A stretch of 64,000 bases of DNA from Algoriphagus winogradskyi. Its GTDB lineage: Bacteria; Bacteroidota; Bacteroidia; Cytophagales; Cyclobacteriaceae. Below, piece by piece: positions 18,666-27,877 of this stretch. Within the stretch, counting starts at the first letter, position 1; each line of letters starts with the position of its first letter. The translations under genes were made by a program, and so were the position numbers. A model generated the notes under the pieces. The model was not told the origin of the DNA. It was given only the letters and a program-made list of their open reading frames with translations, and ran no database searches. The stretch lies in NCBI RefSeq assembly GCF_900182815.1, contig NZ_FXUA01000001.1:992001-1056000 (forward strand). The letters run 5' to 3'.

Positions 18666-18946
18666 TGGTATTGGGTTTATTTCTTAGCCTAAATTTAATC
18701 ATTCCATCAAAAGGACTCTACCTATATTTTAAAAATGATTTTTTCTCTGTCTATCTTTAATGTCTCCCAATTAAAATGAGTTCAAAAACATTCTCAATTG
18801 CCTTGGAGTTAAAACAGGTAGGTAAAAACGTAAAATCATGGCCCGGTTTTGAAAGACTTTCTTGATTAGTTTGAAAAAAATAGGAAAGTCAAGGAGTTAT
18901 CCCTAAACTGAATACAATTAACATCCCAGCATAAATCTATTTATTG

Positions 18947-19588
18947 ATGAAAAACACTTCTTTTAAGAAAAGGAAAATTACTGCCCTTGTAATTATTGGA
19001 ATTTTGATGCTCTTGATCTATGGTAAAAACTTAACTGAGCGCCAAGCCTTCAAAAGTATAAGCAGTACTTTCACAGAAGTATATAATGACCGCTTAGTAG
19101 TAGAGGGCTATATTTTTAGAATATCCGAGAACTTATTTAAAATTCAAAAACTAGTAGACCATTGTGATATGGGGTACGATTACTCATCGGTAGTAAATGA
19201 AATAGCCACGTATGAAAAAAATATTATTGAAATAGTAAAAGATTTCGAACAGACCAACCTCACCAAAAATGAGGAGCAATACTTAACTGATTTCAAAAGT
19301 ATTATAGAAACAGACCTGCAAATCAAGAACTACAGTCTATTATATTCTGACTCTTCTGGAGTGAATATAAATCAGGTAAAACTGTACGATCAAAAAATAA
19401 GTAAAGCCCAGCAGGACTTAGATAACCTAAGCAAAATCCAATTGGAAGAAGGTGAAAAATTAATCAACAAAGCCAATATCATTATTAATCGCTCCCAGAT
19501 ATGGGCTCAATTTGAAGTGGCTTTGTTGATCATATTAGCACTGGCTGTTTATTTACTGCTTTTTAGAAGTAAAGTACCCTTTACCTGA
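18947..19588 (+). CDS. Four-helix-bundle sensory membrane protein without output domain
   Basis: A 213-residue protein with an N-terminal membrane helix (about 11-27), a long extracytoplasmic helical region with repeated heptad-like stretches (about 30-185), and a C-terminal membrane helix (about 187-206) followed by a stop. The layout matches the 4HB_MCP sensor module of chemoreceptors and kinases, but no HAMP, methylation or kinase domain follows. I start at the ATG 18947; a TTG lies one codon earlier. Its stop is one base from the stop of the convergent isomerase gene, with no terminator between. Confidence 0.65.
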   Translation: MKNTSFKKRKITALVIIGILMLLIYGKNLTERQAFKSISSTFTEVYNDRLVVEGYIFRISENLFKIQKLVDHCDMGYDYSSVVNEIATYEKNIIEIVKDFEQTNLTKNEEQYLTDFKSIIETDLQIKNYSLLYSDSSGVNINQVKLYDQKISKAQQDLDNLSKIQLEEGEKLINKANIIINRSQIWAQFEVALLIILALAVYLLLFRSKVPFT

Positions 19589-19589
19589 T

Positions 19590-20456
19590 CTAAACCTTGA
19601 GTTTACTAAGGTATACTGCATTTTCTTCTGCTGCTTTTAGAGGTGTAGTACCTACAAATCTTTCTTGTTCCACAACAAAATACTCCATTCCATACTTCTT
19701 AGACTTCCTGATAATATCTGCATAAGGTATCTCGCCTGTTCCAAGAAGGACACCGCGGTCATGTGCATTTCCTCCCTCCGGCTCTGCATCTTTTACATGG
19801 CAAAGTTTAAATCGTCCAGGGAACTTAGCTATGTATTCTAAAGGGTCGTAGCCAGCCACATGAGACCAATACATGTCCAATTCAAAATCAACTAATTCAG
19901 GATCCGTATTTTCCATCAAAATATCCTGAGGCAATTGTCCATCAAGCATCTTGAAGGTATAGTCGTGATTATGATAAGCGAATTTCAGCCCATGGGATTG
20001 TAAGGTTTTGCCGGCCTTATTAAATCTTTCAGCGATATTTTTCCATTCATCTATCGATTTTTGAGCACCGATATATGGACAAATCAAGTATTTCATACCA
20101 ACTTCCGCAGCTTGTTCAGCCTGCGCATCAAGATTTTTAAAGACATCGGCGTGAGAAGAAATAAACTCAACACCTATATCACTCAACAAACTTTTGCACT
20201 CCGCTGGATGCATTCCCCAAAGGATTCCTTTCCCTCCATCAAAACCTTCAAATTGCTTATATCCAAACTGAGCAAGCTTGCGCATGGTGCCCGCTGCATC
20301 ATTTGCCATCTCTTCCTTCACAGAGTATAATTGAAGTCCAAATTTGGAAAGTTTGGCTCTATCCAGTGCACGCGCAGCGATATCATAAGGGAATAATACT
20401 GCTCCAACACCAAGCATTCCGCCAATCTGAAGTAATTTTCTTCTTTGTTTATTCAT
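19590..20456 (-). CDS. Exported sugar phosphate isomerase/epimerase
   Basis: AP-endonuclease-2-like TIM barrel of the sugar phosphate isomerase/epimerase superfamily, preceded by a Tat-like signal (KQRRKLLQIGGMLGVGAVL). Metal-site candidates include His in FAYHNHDYTF, Glu/Asp in VDFELDMYWSHVAG, His in KLCHVKDAEPEG and Glu in YFVVEQERF. It is the last gene of the minus-strand sugar-oxidation operon, separated from the subunit 3 gene by a hairpin. Such proteins act with GMC dehydrogenases and DUF1080 proteins on keto-sugars. The exact reaction is inferred. Confidence 0.82.
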   Translation of the reverse strand: MNKQRRKLLQIGGMLGVGAVLFPYDIAARALDRAKLSKFGLQLYSVKEEMANDAAGTMRKLAQFGYKQFEGFDGGKGILWGMHPAECKSLLSDIGVEFISSHADVFKNLDAQAEQAAEVGMKYLICPYIGAQKSIDEWKNIAERFNKAGKTLQSHGLKFAYHNHDYTFKMLDGQLPQDILMENTDPELVDFELDMYWSHVAGYDPLEYIAKFPGRFKLCHVKDAEPEGGNAHDRGVLLGTGEIPYADIIRKSKKYGMEYFVVEQERFVGTTPLKAAEENAVYLSKLKV

Positions 20457-20466
20457 AAAATAGGAA

Positions 20467-20491
20467 GGCCTGCCCTAAGTAAGAGCAGGCC
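20467..20491 (-). terminator. Intercistronic hairpin between isomerase and GMC subunit genes
   Basis: A perfect 7-bp GC-rich stem, GGCCTGC / GCAGGCC, has an 11-base loop within a 54-base gap. On the minus strand the trailing sequence is only partly T-rich (TTCCTATTTTATG). It may be an attenuator or mRNA-stability hairpin rather than a full stop. Confidence 0.55.
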
Positions 20492-20510
20492 ATTTATATA
20501 GGTAAATTAA

Positions 20511-21071
20511 TTAAACTGCGTAGGCCTTATCTCCTTCGTTGTATGGAATACAAGGGTCAAATCGTCCCGGTACTTCTACGTAATTCAAAGCTTGAGTCGC
20601 TCCGATTTCAGAAGTAAAGTAGCCCAAAACCGTTAAGTCGCGGAGCATATTAATAACTTTAGGGCTTCGTTCTTCCCCACTGGACTTGAACTCATCATAC
20701 ATTCCATTCAAGAATGCTAACCTTTCGGCTGCAGGCGCACCTACAAAGCTCTTTCCGTTTGCAGCTTTGAAATCTTTGCCGAGCTTGTTAACTCCATCTA
20801 CAAAGTCCTTTTGGCTATCTCCATCGTAGGTATCTTTAACCATCATTACCATAAAAGAGCCAATTCCTACAGCTTTAGCTCCAGGAGTATTCGTCTCAGG
20901 AATAATAGTATCTCCTATCTCATCCAAGAAAGCAATGTCGTCTGGATCAAAGTCCAAGCCCTCTATTTGGTTCTCGGGAGTACAACCAGTCAACACCGCA
21001 GTAGCGCCAATCATTGTGCCTCCCATCATTACCATTACGCTTTTCAAAGCGTCTCTTCTATTCATAGTCAT
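20511..21071 (-). CDS. Gluconate 2-dehydrogenase subunit 3 family protein
   Basis: Small subunit of a membrane-bound GMC-type dehydrogenase. The N-terminus combines a twin-arginine signal (NRRDALKSVMVMMGG) with a lipobox (TAVLTGC), so it is probably Tat-exported and lipid-anchored. The body (about 40-186) is the helical subunit 3 fold (DDIAFLDEIGDTIIPETNTPGA, LGYFTSEIGATQALNYVEVPG). It directly follows the GMC gene (17-base gap) and should form a complex with it. Two near starts exist, three codons apart in effect (ATG at 21071 and 21065). Confidence 0.87.
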   Translation of the reverse strand: MTMNRRDALKSVMVMMGGTMIGATAVLTGCTPENQIEGLDFDPDDIAFLDEIGDTIIPETNTPGAKAVGIGSFMVMMVKDTYDGDSQKDFVDGVNKLGKDFKAANGKSFVGAPAAERLAFLNGMYDEFKSSGEERSPKVINMLRDLTVLGYFTSEIGATQALNYVEVPGRFDPCIPYNEGDKAYAV

Positions 21072-21088
21072 AGTCTTGTCTTTTACGA

Positions 21089-22768
21089 TTAGAGATTTTG
21101 CTTTTTCAATTCATCCACAGCAAAAGCTGCTGCTCTAGCAGTCAATGCCATGTAGGTAAGTGAAGGATTCACTGCTGCAGCTGAAGTCATACAAGCTCCA
21201 TCAGTTACGAATACATTTTTCGCTTCCCACACTTGGTTATTTCCATTCAACACTGAAGTTTTTGGATCTCGACCCATTCTTGCAGTTCCCATTTCGTGAA
21301 TTCCTTGTCCAAAAGTGTATCCAGCATCGAATTCCCTGACATTTTTGAAACCAGCCACTTCAAGCATTTCAGCTGCATCAGCCATCATGTCTTTGCGCAT
21401 TTTGATTTCATTGTCCTTGATTTCAGCGTTCATCACCAAAGATTCCAGACCCCACTTATCCTTTACAGTGTCACTTAATTTGATAGTATTTTCATGATAT
21501 GGCAAAATTTCTCCAAAAGCCGTAATTCCCATAGACCAAGGGCCTGGCTGCGTAAGCGCCTCTTTCATTGGTGCTCCAAAATTCAATTCGGCTACGTCTC
21601 GAGACCATCCGCTACGGCTAGCCCCTCCCTGATATCCAAAACCTCTTAGATAATCTCTTTTATCTCCATTTACATTTCGGAATCTAGGAATATAAAGACC
21701 TGTTGGTCTTCGGCCAAAGTAATATTTATCTTCATAGCCATCCATAGAACCGTTAGCTCCCAATCGGAAATGGTGATCCATTACGTTGTGTCCTAGCTCC
21801 CCTGAGCTACTTCCCAATCCACCCGGCCAAACATCCGTTGCTGTACGCATTAGAATGGCTGTGGAGTTGAATGCTGATGCGCAAAGGAAAACGATCTTCG
21901 CATCGAACTCGATCGTTTCGTTGGTTTGACCATCAATTACTTCTACGCCTGTGGCCTTCTTGGTATCTTTGTCATAGATCAATCTTCTCACGATGGACCA
22001 AGGACGTAGCGTAAGATTACCGGTCGCTCTAGCTGCTGGTAATGTAGAGGCTTGCGTGCTAAAATATCCTCCAAATGGACATCCTAATGAACATTTATTT
22101 CTATACTGACAGCCTGGTCTCCCTGGAAGGGGCTGGGTAATATTAGCTGGTCGACCGATAGTCCATGTTCTAGCTCCCTTGTAATGATCTTTGATTTTTG
22201 CTGCTGCGTCTTTCTCCACACAATTCATCGGCATAGGAGGCATAAACTCGCCATCTGGCAAGACGTCTAATCCATCTTTTGAACCGGAAACACCTGCAAA
22301 CTTCTCCACATAGGAATACCAAGGCGCAATGTCTTTGTAACGAATCGGCCAGTCAACAGCAACACCTTCCTTCGCATTTCCTTCAAAATCAAGGTCTGAC
22401 CATCGATACGATTGCCTTCCCCAAAGAAGTGATCGACCTCCTACTTGATATCCTCTAAACCATGTAAAAGGTTTTTCCTCTACATAAGGAGAGTCATCTT
22501 CATGAGCCCACCAGTCAAGATTGAGTTCATTTAGCACATAATCTCTTCTCAAATTCGGATGATTCTCTAGCTGCTCCTGGGTTCTTCTGCCACGGTGCGG
22601 GACTTCCCAAGGAGGTAGAGTCGCAGTCTTATAATCGGTCACATGTTCTACATCCGGCCCTCTTTCGAGAAGTAAAACTTTCAGTCCCTTCTCTGTTAAT
22701 TCTTTAGCAGCCCAACCGCCACTTATTCCTGACCCAACTACTATTGCGTCATATGTTTCATTTGCCAT
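21089..22768 (-). CDS. GMC family FAD-dependent sugar dehydrogenase, large subunit
   Basis: Flavoprotein of the glucose-methanol-choline family, 559 aa. The FAD motif VVGSGISGGWAAKEL is at residues 11-25, GRSLLWGRQSYRW is at the isoalloxazine loop, and EMGTARMGRDPKTSVLN plus NPSLTYMALTARAA form the C-terminal FAD/active-site region. A Cys-rich loop (CQYRNKCSLGCPFGGY) resembles that of sorbitol/gluconate and glucoside 3-dehydrogenases. It has no signal peptide of its own and is probably exported with the Tat-signal-bearing subunit 3. Context points to C3 oxidation of glycosides, an inference. Confidence 0.88.
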   Translation of the reverse strand: MANETYDAIVVGSGISGGWAAKELTEKGLKVLLLERGPDVEHVTDYKTATLPPWEVPHRGRRTQEQLENHPNLRRDYVLNELNLDWWAHEDDSPYVEEKPFTWFRGYQVGGRSLLWGRQSYRWSDLDFEGNAKEGVAVDWPIRYKDIAPWYSYVEKFAGVSGSKDGLDVLPDGEFMPPMPMNCVEKDAAAKIKDHYKGARTWTIGRPANITQPLPGRPGCQYRNKCSLGCPFGGYFSTQASTLPAARATGNLTLRPWSIVRRLIYDKDTKKATGVEVIDGQTNETIEFDAKIVFLCASAFNSTAILMRTATDVWPGGLGSSSGELGHNVMDHHFRLGANGSMDGYEDKYYFGRRPTGLYIPRFRNVNGDKRDYLRGFGYQGGASRSGWSRDVAELNFGAPMKEALTQPGPWSMGITAFGEILPYHENTIKLSDTVKDKWGLESLVMNAEIKDNEIKMRKDMMADAAEMLEVAGFKNVREFDAGYTFGQGIHEMGTARMGRDPKTSVLNGNNQVWEAKNVFVTDGACMTSAAAVNPSLTYMALTARAAAFAVDELKKQNL

Positions 22769-22796
22769 AGGTATGGTTTCTTTTTGGTTAACTTAC

Positions 22797-23678
22797 TTAA
22801 ACGTCACAGACCTCTACTGCTTGTCTCAGTGAGGCCATTTTATCTGCAGATTTTGGTATAAATTCATGGGACACATAGCCTTTGAAACCCGAATCTGCTA
22901 TCGCTTTCATCACTGCCGGATAATAAATTTCCTGGGTATCATCTAGCTCATTTCGACCGGGGTTTCCTGCGGTATGGTAATGTCCGAAATATTGATGATT
23001 ATCATTAATACTTCTGATCAGGTCACCTTCATCGATTTGCATGTGGTAGATATCGTAAAGCAATTTAAAATTATCACTTCCCAATCGCTTACATAGCTCC
23101 ACCCCAAAAGCAGATTTGTCACATAGGTAATCTTTGTGATTCACGCGGCTGTTCAGCAGCTCCATCTGAAGGATCACTCCATGTTTTTCTGCCAAAGGAA
23201 TCAATTTCTCAAGCCCCAACTGGCAGTTTTTCAAGCCAGTCTCATCGTCCATTCCTCTCCGATTTCCGGAGAAGCAAATCAGGTTTTTATAGCCTGCTTC
23301 TGCCACTTTAGGAATCATCTCCGTATAGTTTTTTATGAGTTGCTCGTGAAATTTCACTTCACCAAATCCATCATTCAAACCAAGTTCAGCGCCGTTGCAC
23401 ATGGAGGAATCTATACCATGTTTCTTCAGAGTTGCCCAGTTATCAGGACCTATTAGATCTATTCCCTTGATACCGATTTTTTTTGCTTCTATGCATAACT
23501 CTTCAATGGTGTAGTTTTCGCGAAAACACCAGTGGCAAACGCCGTGATTGATATTTCCTTTCAGCTGGTAAGGCTTTTCTTCCTTCATATCAAAAGAAGA
23601 CAAAGTGCTGAATGCAGCGCCTCCAAGTAATACTTTTTTGAAAGATTCTCTTCTTCCATTATCTATAGGTTTGGTCAT
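22797..23678 (-). CDS. Hydroxypyruvate-isomerase-like TIM-barrel protein
   Basis: Xylose-isomerase-like TIM barrel, 293 aa, closest by eye to the hydroxypyruvate isomerase group. Likely metal ligands are Glu in LQMELLNSR, Asp and His in LLYDIYHMQIDEGD, His in FGHYHTAGNPGRNEL and Glu in YVSHEFIP. The N-terminus (RRESFKKVLLGGAAFSTLSS) looks like a Tat signal, suggesting envelope location like its operon partners. It lies between the transporter and GMC genes with short gaps. Probable role is isomerisation of a keto-sugar product. Substrate unknown. Confidence 0.8.
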   Translation of the reverse strand: MTKPIDNGRRESFKKVLLGGAAFSTLSSFDMKEEKPYQLKGNINHGVCHWCFRENYTIEELCIEAKKIGIKGIDLIGPDNWATLKKHGIDSSMCNGAELGLNDGFGEVKFHEQLIKNYTEMIPKVAEAGYKNLICFSGNRRGMDDETGLKNCQLGLEKLIPLAEKHGVILQMELLNSRVNHKDYLCDKSAFGVELCKRLGSDNFKLLYDIYHMQIDEGDLIRSINDNHQYFGHYHTAGNPGRNELDDTQEIYYPAVMKAIADSGFKGYVSHEFIPKSADKMASLRQAVEVCDV

Positions 23679-23686
23679 GAGGGGGA

Positions 23687-24913
23687 TTATTGTTGTGAAT
23701 TTATTTGTTCCTTTTTAAAAAGGGCTGTGAAAAGTAGCAAAACCAAAACAGAAATACCAGCAGGAATTAACCAAATTGATTTCCAAATATGGCCATCCGT
23801 ATCATTTATAAAATAGTTTGAAATTAATCCTGCGGCCCAAAACCCTACTAACATTCCAATTCCGTAGGTAGCTAGTGTAATCAATCCTTGTGCAGAGGAC
23901 TTATATTTTTTGCCTGCATGGGAATCAGTATATATCTGGCCACTGACAAAAAAGAAATCATAACAAATCCCATGGAGTAAAATACCTAGTAATAGCATCC
24001 ACACACCTTCATTTACATCTCCAAAAGCGAAAAACACATAACGCAATGCCCAAGCCAGCATGGCGACCATCAACGTTTTTTTGAAACCAAACCTGGAAAA
24101 GAAAAACGGTAGCGCCAACATAAAAACTACTTCTGACACTTGGCCCATTGCCATTTTTCCTGTAGAATTCTCCATTCCTATCTCAGTTAGAAATGGACTG
24201 GTATTTTGATAATAAAAAGCCAAAGGGATGCAAATCAGAATCGACGAAATAAAAAAAATCGCATAATTCTTATCCTTCAATAACCCTAATGCATCGAGGC
24301 CAAGTGCTTCGGAAAGCTTGAAATCTCCCTTGGCTTTGGCCTGAGGAGGAGTGTGCGGGAGCACAAAACTAAAAAGACCTAAGCCCAAAGAGCTAACCGC
24401 CGCCATCAGCCAGGTATTTCTCAACAGCCCCTCTTTTAATCCTTGCTGACTGTCCCATGACATAAAACTGATCAAAAACCCCGCAGTAATCCAACCTATA
24501 GTACCCCAAACCCGGATTCCTGAAAATTCCTTGGCAGGATCTTTCATTTGGTTAAAAGAGATCGAATTCACTAATGCAAGGGTAGGCATAAAGAGAATCA
24601 TATAGATAAAAAGGAGCGGGAAAAACCCTGAGAAATCTTTGGAAGAATAAAGCAAATACATCAGGCCAGCTCCCAGAAGATGAATGACACCTAGAATTTT
24701 CTGCGCATGAAAATATCGGTCGGCAATGAGACCTACTACAAATGGGGCGATAATAGCTCCAAACGATTGGGTAGAAAAAGCCAGCGAGATATCTTGATCT
24801 TTAGCCATCAAATTGGTACCCAGGAAAGTCCCCATCGTCACAAACCAGGAGCTCCAAATAAAAAACTCCAAAAACATCATAAGAGAGAGACGGAGCCTGG
24901 TATTGATGTTCAT
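23687..24913 (-). CDS. MFS transporter, nucleoside-H+ symporter (NupG) like
   Basis: Twelve-helix major facilitator, 408 aa. The N-terminal LSLMMFLEFFIWSSWFVTMGTFL and GLIADRYFHAQKILGVIHLLGAGLMY are typical of the nucleoside:H+ symporter group that Bacteroidota also use for sugar-like substrates. A helix-breaking cytoplasmic loop lies between TM6 and TM7 (HTPPQAKAKGDFKLSEAL). It is the first gene of the minus-strand operon, with nine bases to the isomerase gene, and divergent from the Gfo/Idh/MocA gene. Context suggests import of a keto-sugar or its cleavage product rather than a nucleoside. Confidence 0.8.
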   Translation of the reverse strand: MNINTRLRLSLMMFLEFFIWSSWFVTMGTFLGTNLMAKDQDISLAFSTQSFGAIIAPFVVGLIADRYFHAQKILGVIHLLGAGLMYLLYSSKDFSGFFPLLFIYMILFMPTLALVNSISFNQMKDPAKEFSGIRVWGTIGWITAGFLISFMSWDSQQGLKEGLLRNTWLMAAVSSLGLGLFSFVLPHTPPQAKAKGDFKLSEALGLDALGLLKDKNYAIFFISSILICIPLAFYYQNTSPFLTEIGMENSTGKMAMGQVSEVVFMLALPFFFSRFGFKKTLMVAMLAWALRYVFFAFGDVNEGVWMLLLGILLHGICYDFFFVSGQIYTDSHAGKKYKSSAQGLITLATYGIGMLVGFWAAGLISNYFINDTDGHIWKSIWLIPAGISVLVLLLFTALFKKEQINSQQ

Positions 24914-25165
24914 AGATTTTAATTCGAATAAGGAAATGGATAACTTTTAGCACTTTGCCAATGTTTAATGTTTGGCCTTTTTGAAGTATTTTAGGCATTT
25001 CTAAACGACTCTCTGAGGCTAAAACTCTTGATTCGTACGAAGCCATTTATACCCTAATGGAGCAATTGATCAATTATTCCATCATTTCAGGTGAATACCG
25101 AAGGTTTTTTCACTCAGAATCAATTATTTCAAGCATTTAAACCTGAATATAAAGTCTTTTTCCTT

Positions 25166-26335
25166 ATGTCATCCTCACAAAAACTAAAACTCGGACTTAT
25201 CGGTGGCGGTCCAGGATCTTTTATAGGAGCCATCCATTTGAATGGTGCGTTGATGGACGGAATGTTCGAGCTGGTCGCTGGAGCATTCAGTTCTAACCCT
25301 GAGAAATCTAAACAGCGCGGCGAAGAACTTATGCTAGATCCTGCTAGGGTTTATGCCAGTTACGACGAGATGTTTGCTGGTGAACTAGCACTCCCAGAAT
25401 CAGAACGCATCGATGTCGTCGCCATCGTCACTCCGAACAACGTGCATTTTGACCCAACCGTAAAAGCGCTCAAACATGGCTTCCATGTAGCTTTAGATAA
25501 GCCGCTGACCTTGAATTACCAGGAAGCCAAAGAACTTTATCACATTGTAAAAGCTTCCGACAAACGATTTTTACTAACCCACACCTATTCTGGCTATCCG
25601 ATGATCAAGCAAGCCAAGCAGATGATCGCAGAGGGGAAAATCGGGAAGGTAAGAAAAGTGTACGTGGAATATCCGCAAGGATGGCTTTGGAAACTACTCG
25701 AATCGGAGAACAACAAACAAGCAGAATGGCGTACAGACCCTAAAAGAAATGGAATGGCCGGCTGCATGGGGGATATTGGCACACATGCTTTCCATTTGGC
25801 TGAGTATGTTTCTGGAGAAAAAGTGGCCTCAATCTGTGCCGATTTATACATCAAAGTGGATGGTAGACCTATCGATGATGATGGTGTAGTTTTGATGCGT
25901 TTTGAAAACGGGGCATCAGGAGTGCTTACCGCTTCGCAAACCGATACTGGTGCGGAAAACAATTTAAGGATACGCGTATATGGAGAGAAAGGTGGCTTGG
26001 AATGGCAGCAGGAGTTAAATAACACACTGATTGCTAGGTGGCCAGATGCTCCAGCTCAAGTTTTGAGAGCAGGCACCGGCTATTTAGGGTCCTTGGCAAA
26101 CGAAAATACCAGAACCCCGGCTGGCCACCCTGAAGGATATGTAGAAGCTTTCGCCAATTTGTATAGAAATTTTGCACGCTGTATCTATGCAGATCGAGCT
26201 GGAGAATCTCCAAAAGCAGAATGGGAAGATTATCCTGGCATAGAAGATGGAATCAGAGGAATGGCTTTTATCGATCATGTATTGAAAAGTAATGAGTCCG
26301 ATATCAAATGGACTCCATTTGTAGTAGAAAAATAA
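25166..26335 (+). CDS. Gfo/Idh/MocA family oxidoreductase
   Basis: NAD(P)-dependent sugar oxidoreductase, 389 aa, without an export signal. The Rossmann motif LGLIGGGPGSFIGAIH is at the start, and the EKP-like catalytic loop appears as ALDKPLTLNYQEAKEL with the conserved Lys. GCMGDIGTHAFHLAEYV supplies the active-site Asp/His region. The frame stays open 25 codons upstream to a GTG, but the ATG at 25166 lies just before the fold begins. It leads a plus-strand operon and in this setting probably reduces or epimerises 3-keto sugars in the cytoplasm. Confidence 0.85.
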   Translation: MSSSQKLKLGLIGGGPGSFIGAIHLNGALMDGMFELVAGAFSSNPEKSKQRGEELMLDPARVYASYDEMFAGELALPESERIDVVAIVTPNNVHFDPTVKALKHGFHVALDKPLTLNYQEAKELYHIVKASDKRFLLTHTYSGYPMIKQAKQMIAEGKIGKVRKVYVEYPQGWLWKLLESENNKQAEWRTDPKRNGMAGCMGDIGTHAFHLAEYVSGEKVASICADLYIKVDGRPIDDDGVVLMRFENGASGVLTASQTDTGAENNLRIRVYGEKGGLEWQQELNNTLIARWPDAPAQVLRAGTGYLGSLANENTRTPAGHPEGYVEAFANLYRNFARCIYADRAGESPKAEWEDYPGIEDGIRGMAFIDHVLKSNESDIKWTPFVVEK

Positions 26336-26367
26336 ATTCTTAAACCTAATATTTTAACCTAAAAAAA

Positions 26368-27423
26368 ATGAAGACAATTAAAGGCCCTGCGATTTTTCTC
26401 GCACAATTTATTGACGACAAAGAACCATTCAATAACCTGAAGAACATCTGTAATTACATGGCCGACCTCGGCTATGCTGGCGTTCAGATTCCTTCTTGGG
26501 ATGGCAGAATGATGGATTTACAAAAAGCCGCTGAAAGCAAAACCTATGCAGACGAAATTAAAGGTACCGTAGAAGAAGCTGGCTTGCAGATCACAGAGCT
26601 TTCCACGCACCTTCAGGGGCAATTGGTAGCAGTACATCCTGCATACAATGAATTATTTGACGGTTTTGCGCCTGACAATCTGAAAGGAAATCTACAGGGA
26701 AAAACAGATTGGGCTGTACAGCAGTTGAAATATGCGGCAAAAGCATCCGAAAATATGGGACTGACCCAGCATGCTACGTTTTCAGGAGCATTGATGTGGC
26801 AAACAGTATATCCCTGGCCACAAAGACCAGCAGGTTTGGTAGACACCGGTTTTACCGAATTGGCCAAAAGATGGACTCCTATACTTGACGAATTCGACAA
26901 ACATGGTGTAGATGTATGCTATGAACTTCACCCAGGGGAAGATTTGCATGATGGAGTAACATTTGAAATGTTTCTAGATAAAGTCAATAATCATAAGCGC
27001 GCAAATATCCTTTATGACCCAAGTCATTTTGTATTGCAATGCTTGGATTACCTGCAATTCATTGATTTTTACCATGAAAGAATCAAAATGTTCCATGTAA
27101 AAGATGCCGAATTTAACCCAACAGGTAAGCAAGGTGTCTATGGTGGATACCAAGGATGGGTAGAGCGGGCAGGCCGGTTCAGATCTTTAGGAGATGGACA
27201 GGTTGATTTTAGCGGAATTTTTAGCAAACTTTCGCAGTACGATTATGATGGCTGGGCAGTTTTAGAGTGGGAATGTGCCATCAAGCATCCAGAACAAGGA
27301 GCTGCGGAAGGCGCTCCATTCATCGCTTCACATATCATCAACGTAACAGAAAAAGCATTTGATGACTTTGCAGGCCGTGGAGCAGACGAAGAATTCAACA
27401 AACGAATCTTAGGAATCAAATAA
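26368..27423 (+). CDS. Cytoplasmic sugar phosphate isomerase/epimerase
   Basis: TIM-barrel isomerase, 351 aa, with no signal peptide, unlike the two paralogs on the minus strand. Candidate metal ligands are Glu in DVCYELHPGEDLHDG, Asp/His in ILYDPSHFVLQCLDY, His in KMFHVKDAEFNP and Glu in WAVLEWECAIKHP. It follows the Gfo/Idh/MocA gene by 32 bases and precedes the cytochrome gene by 21, so it is probably co-transcribed. Gfo/Idh plus this isomerase pairs are typical of keto-sugar and inositol-like pathways. Exact substrate not deducible. Confidence 0.83.
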   Translation: MKTIKGPAIFLAQFIDDKEPFNNLKNICNYMADLGYAGVQIPSWDGRMMDLQKAAESKTYADEIKGTVEEAGLQITELSTHLQGQLVAVHPAYNELFDGFAPDNLKGNLQGKTDWAVQQLKYAAKASENMGLTQHATFSGALMWQTVYPWPQRPAGLVDTGFTELAKRWTPILDEFDKHGVDVCYELHPGEDLHDGVTFEMFLDKVNNHKRANILYDPSHFVLQCLDYLQFIDFYHERIKMFHVKDAEFNPTGKQGVYGGYQGWVERAGRFRSLGDGQVDFSGIFSKLSQYDYDGWAVLEWECAIKHPEQGAAEGAPFIASHIINVTEKAFDDFAGRGADEEFNKRILGIK

Positions 27424-27444
27424 CTCAATTTTAATATCCAACTA

Positions 27445-27876
27445 ATGAAAATCACAAAACCTATAAATCTTGTCTTAGTAGCTCTGGCAGGATTTACATT
27501 CGCCTGTGGCGGAGGAGAAAAAACATCTGAAACCACGTCAACTGCAGAAGTAGAAGCTCCTGAAGCTGCTCCTGAAGTAGAAATGAGCTTGGAAGAAAAA
27601 TACCAAGACGATCCCATCTACATCAAAGGTTTAGCCAAATTGAAGACTTCAGACTGTACCTCATGCCATATGGTAGAGCGTAAAATCGTAGGACCTTCTT
27701 ACGCAGATGTAGCCGCTAAATATGAAAACACTGAAGAAAACATCAATATGCTAGCAGAGAAAGTAATCGCTGGTGGCGTAGGTGTATGGGGAGAAATCCC
27801 AATGCCTCCACACCCAGCTTTGAGCATAGAGGATGCTAAGGATATGGTAGCATACGTTCTACTTTTGAAAAAATAA
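27445..27876 (+). CDS. Cytochrome c lipoprotein (c551/c552 type)
   Basis: A 143-residue lipoprotein (lipobox GFTFAC, Cys21) with an acidic Glu/Ala-rich linker (about 28-50) and a class I cytochrome c domain. Heme attaches at C71/C74 with His75 (DCTSCH). KIVGPSYADVAAKYE is the classic segment after the heme, and the Met ligand is probably in EIPMPPHPAL. It lies between the isomerase and DUF1080 genes, two bases before the latter. It is a strong candidate for the electron acceptor of the GMC dehydrogenase complex encoded on the other strand. Confidence 0.88.
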   Translation: MKITKPINLVLVALAGFTFACGGGEKTSETTSTAEVEAPEAAPEVEMSLEEKYQDDPIYIKGLAKLKTSDCTSCHMVERKIVGPSYADVAAKYENTEENINMLAEKVIAGGVGVWGEIPMPPHPALSIEDAKDMVAYVLLLKK

Positions 27877-27877
27877 G

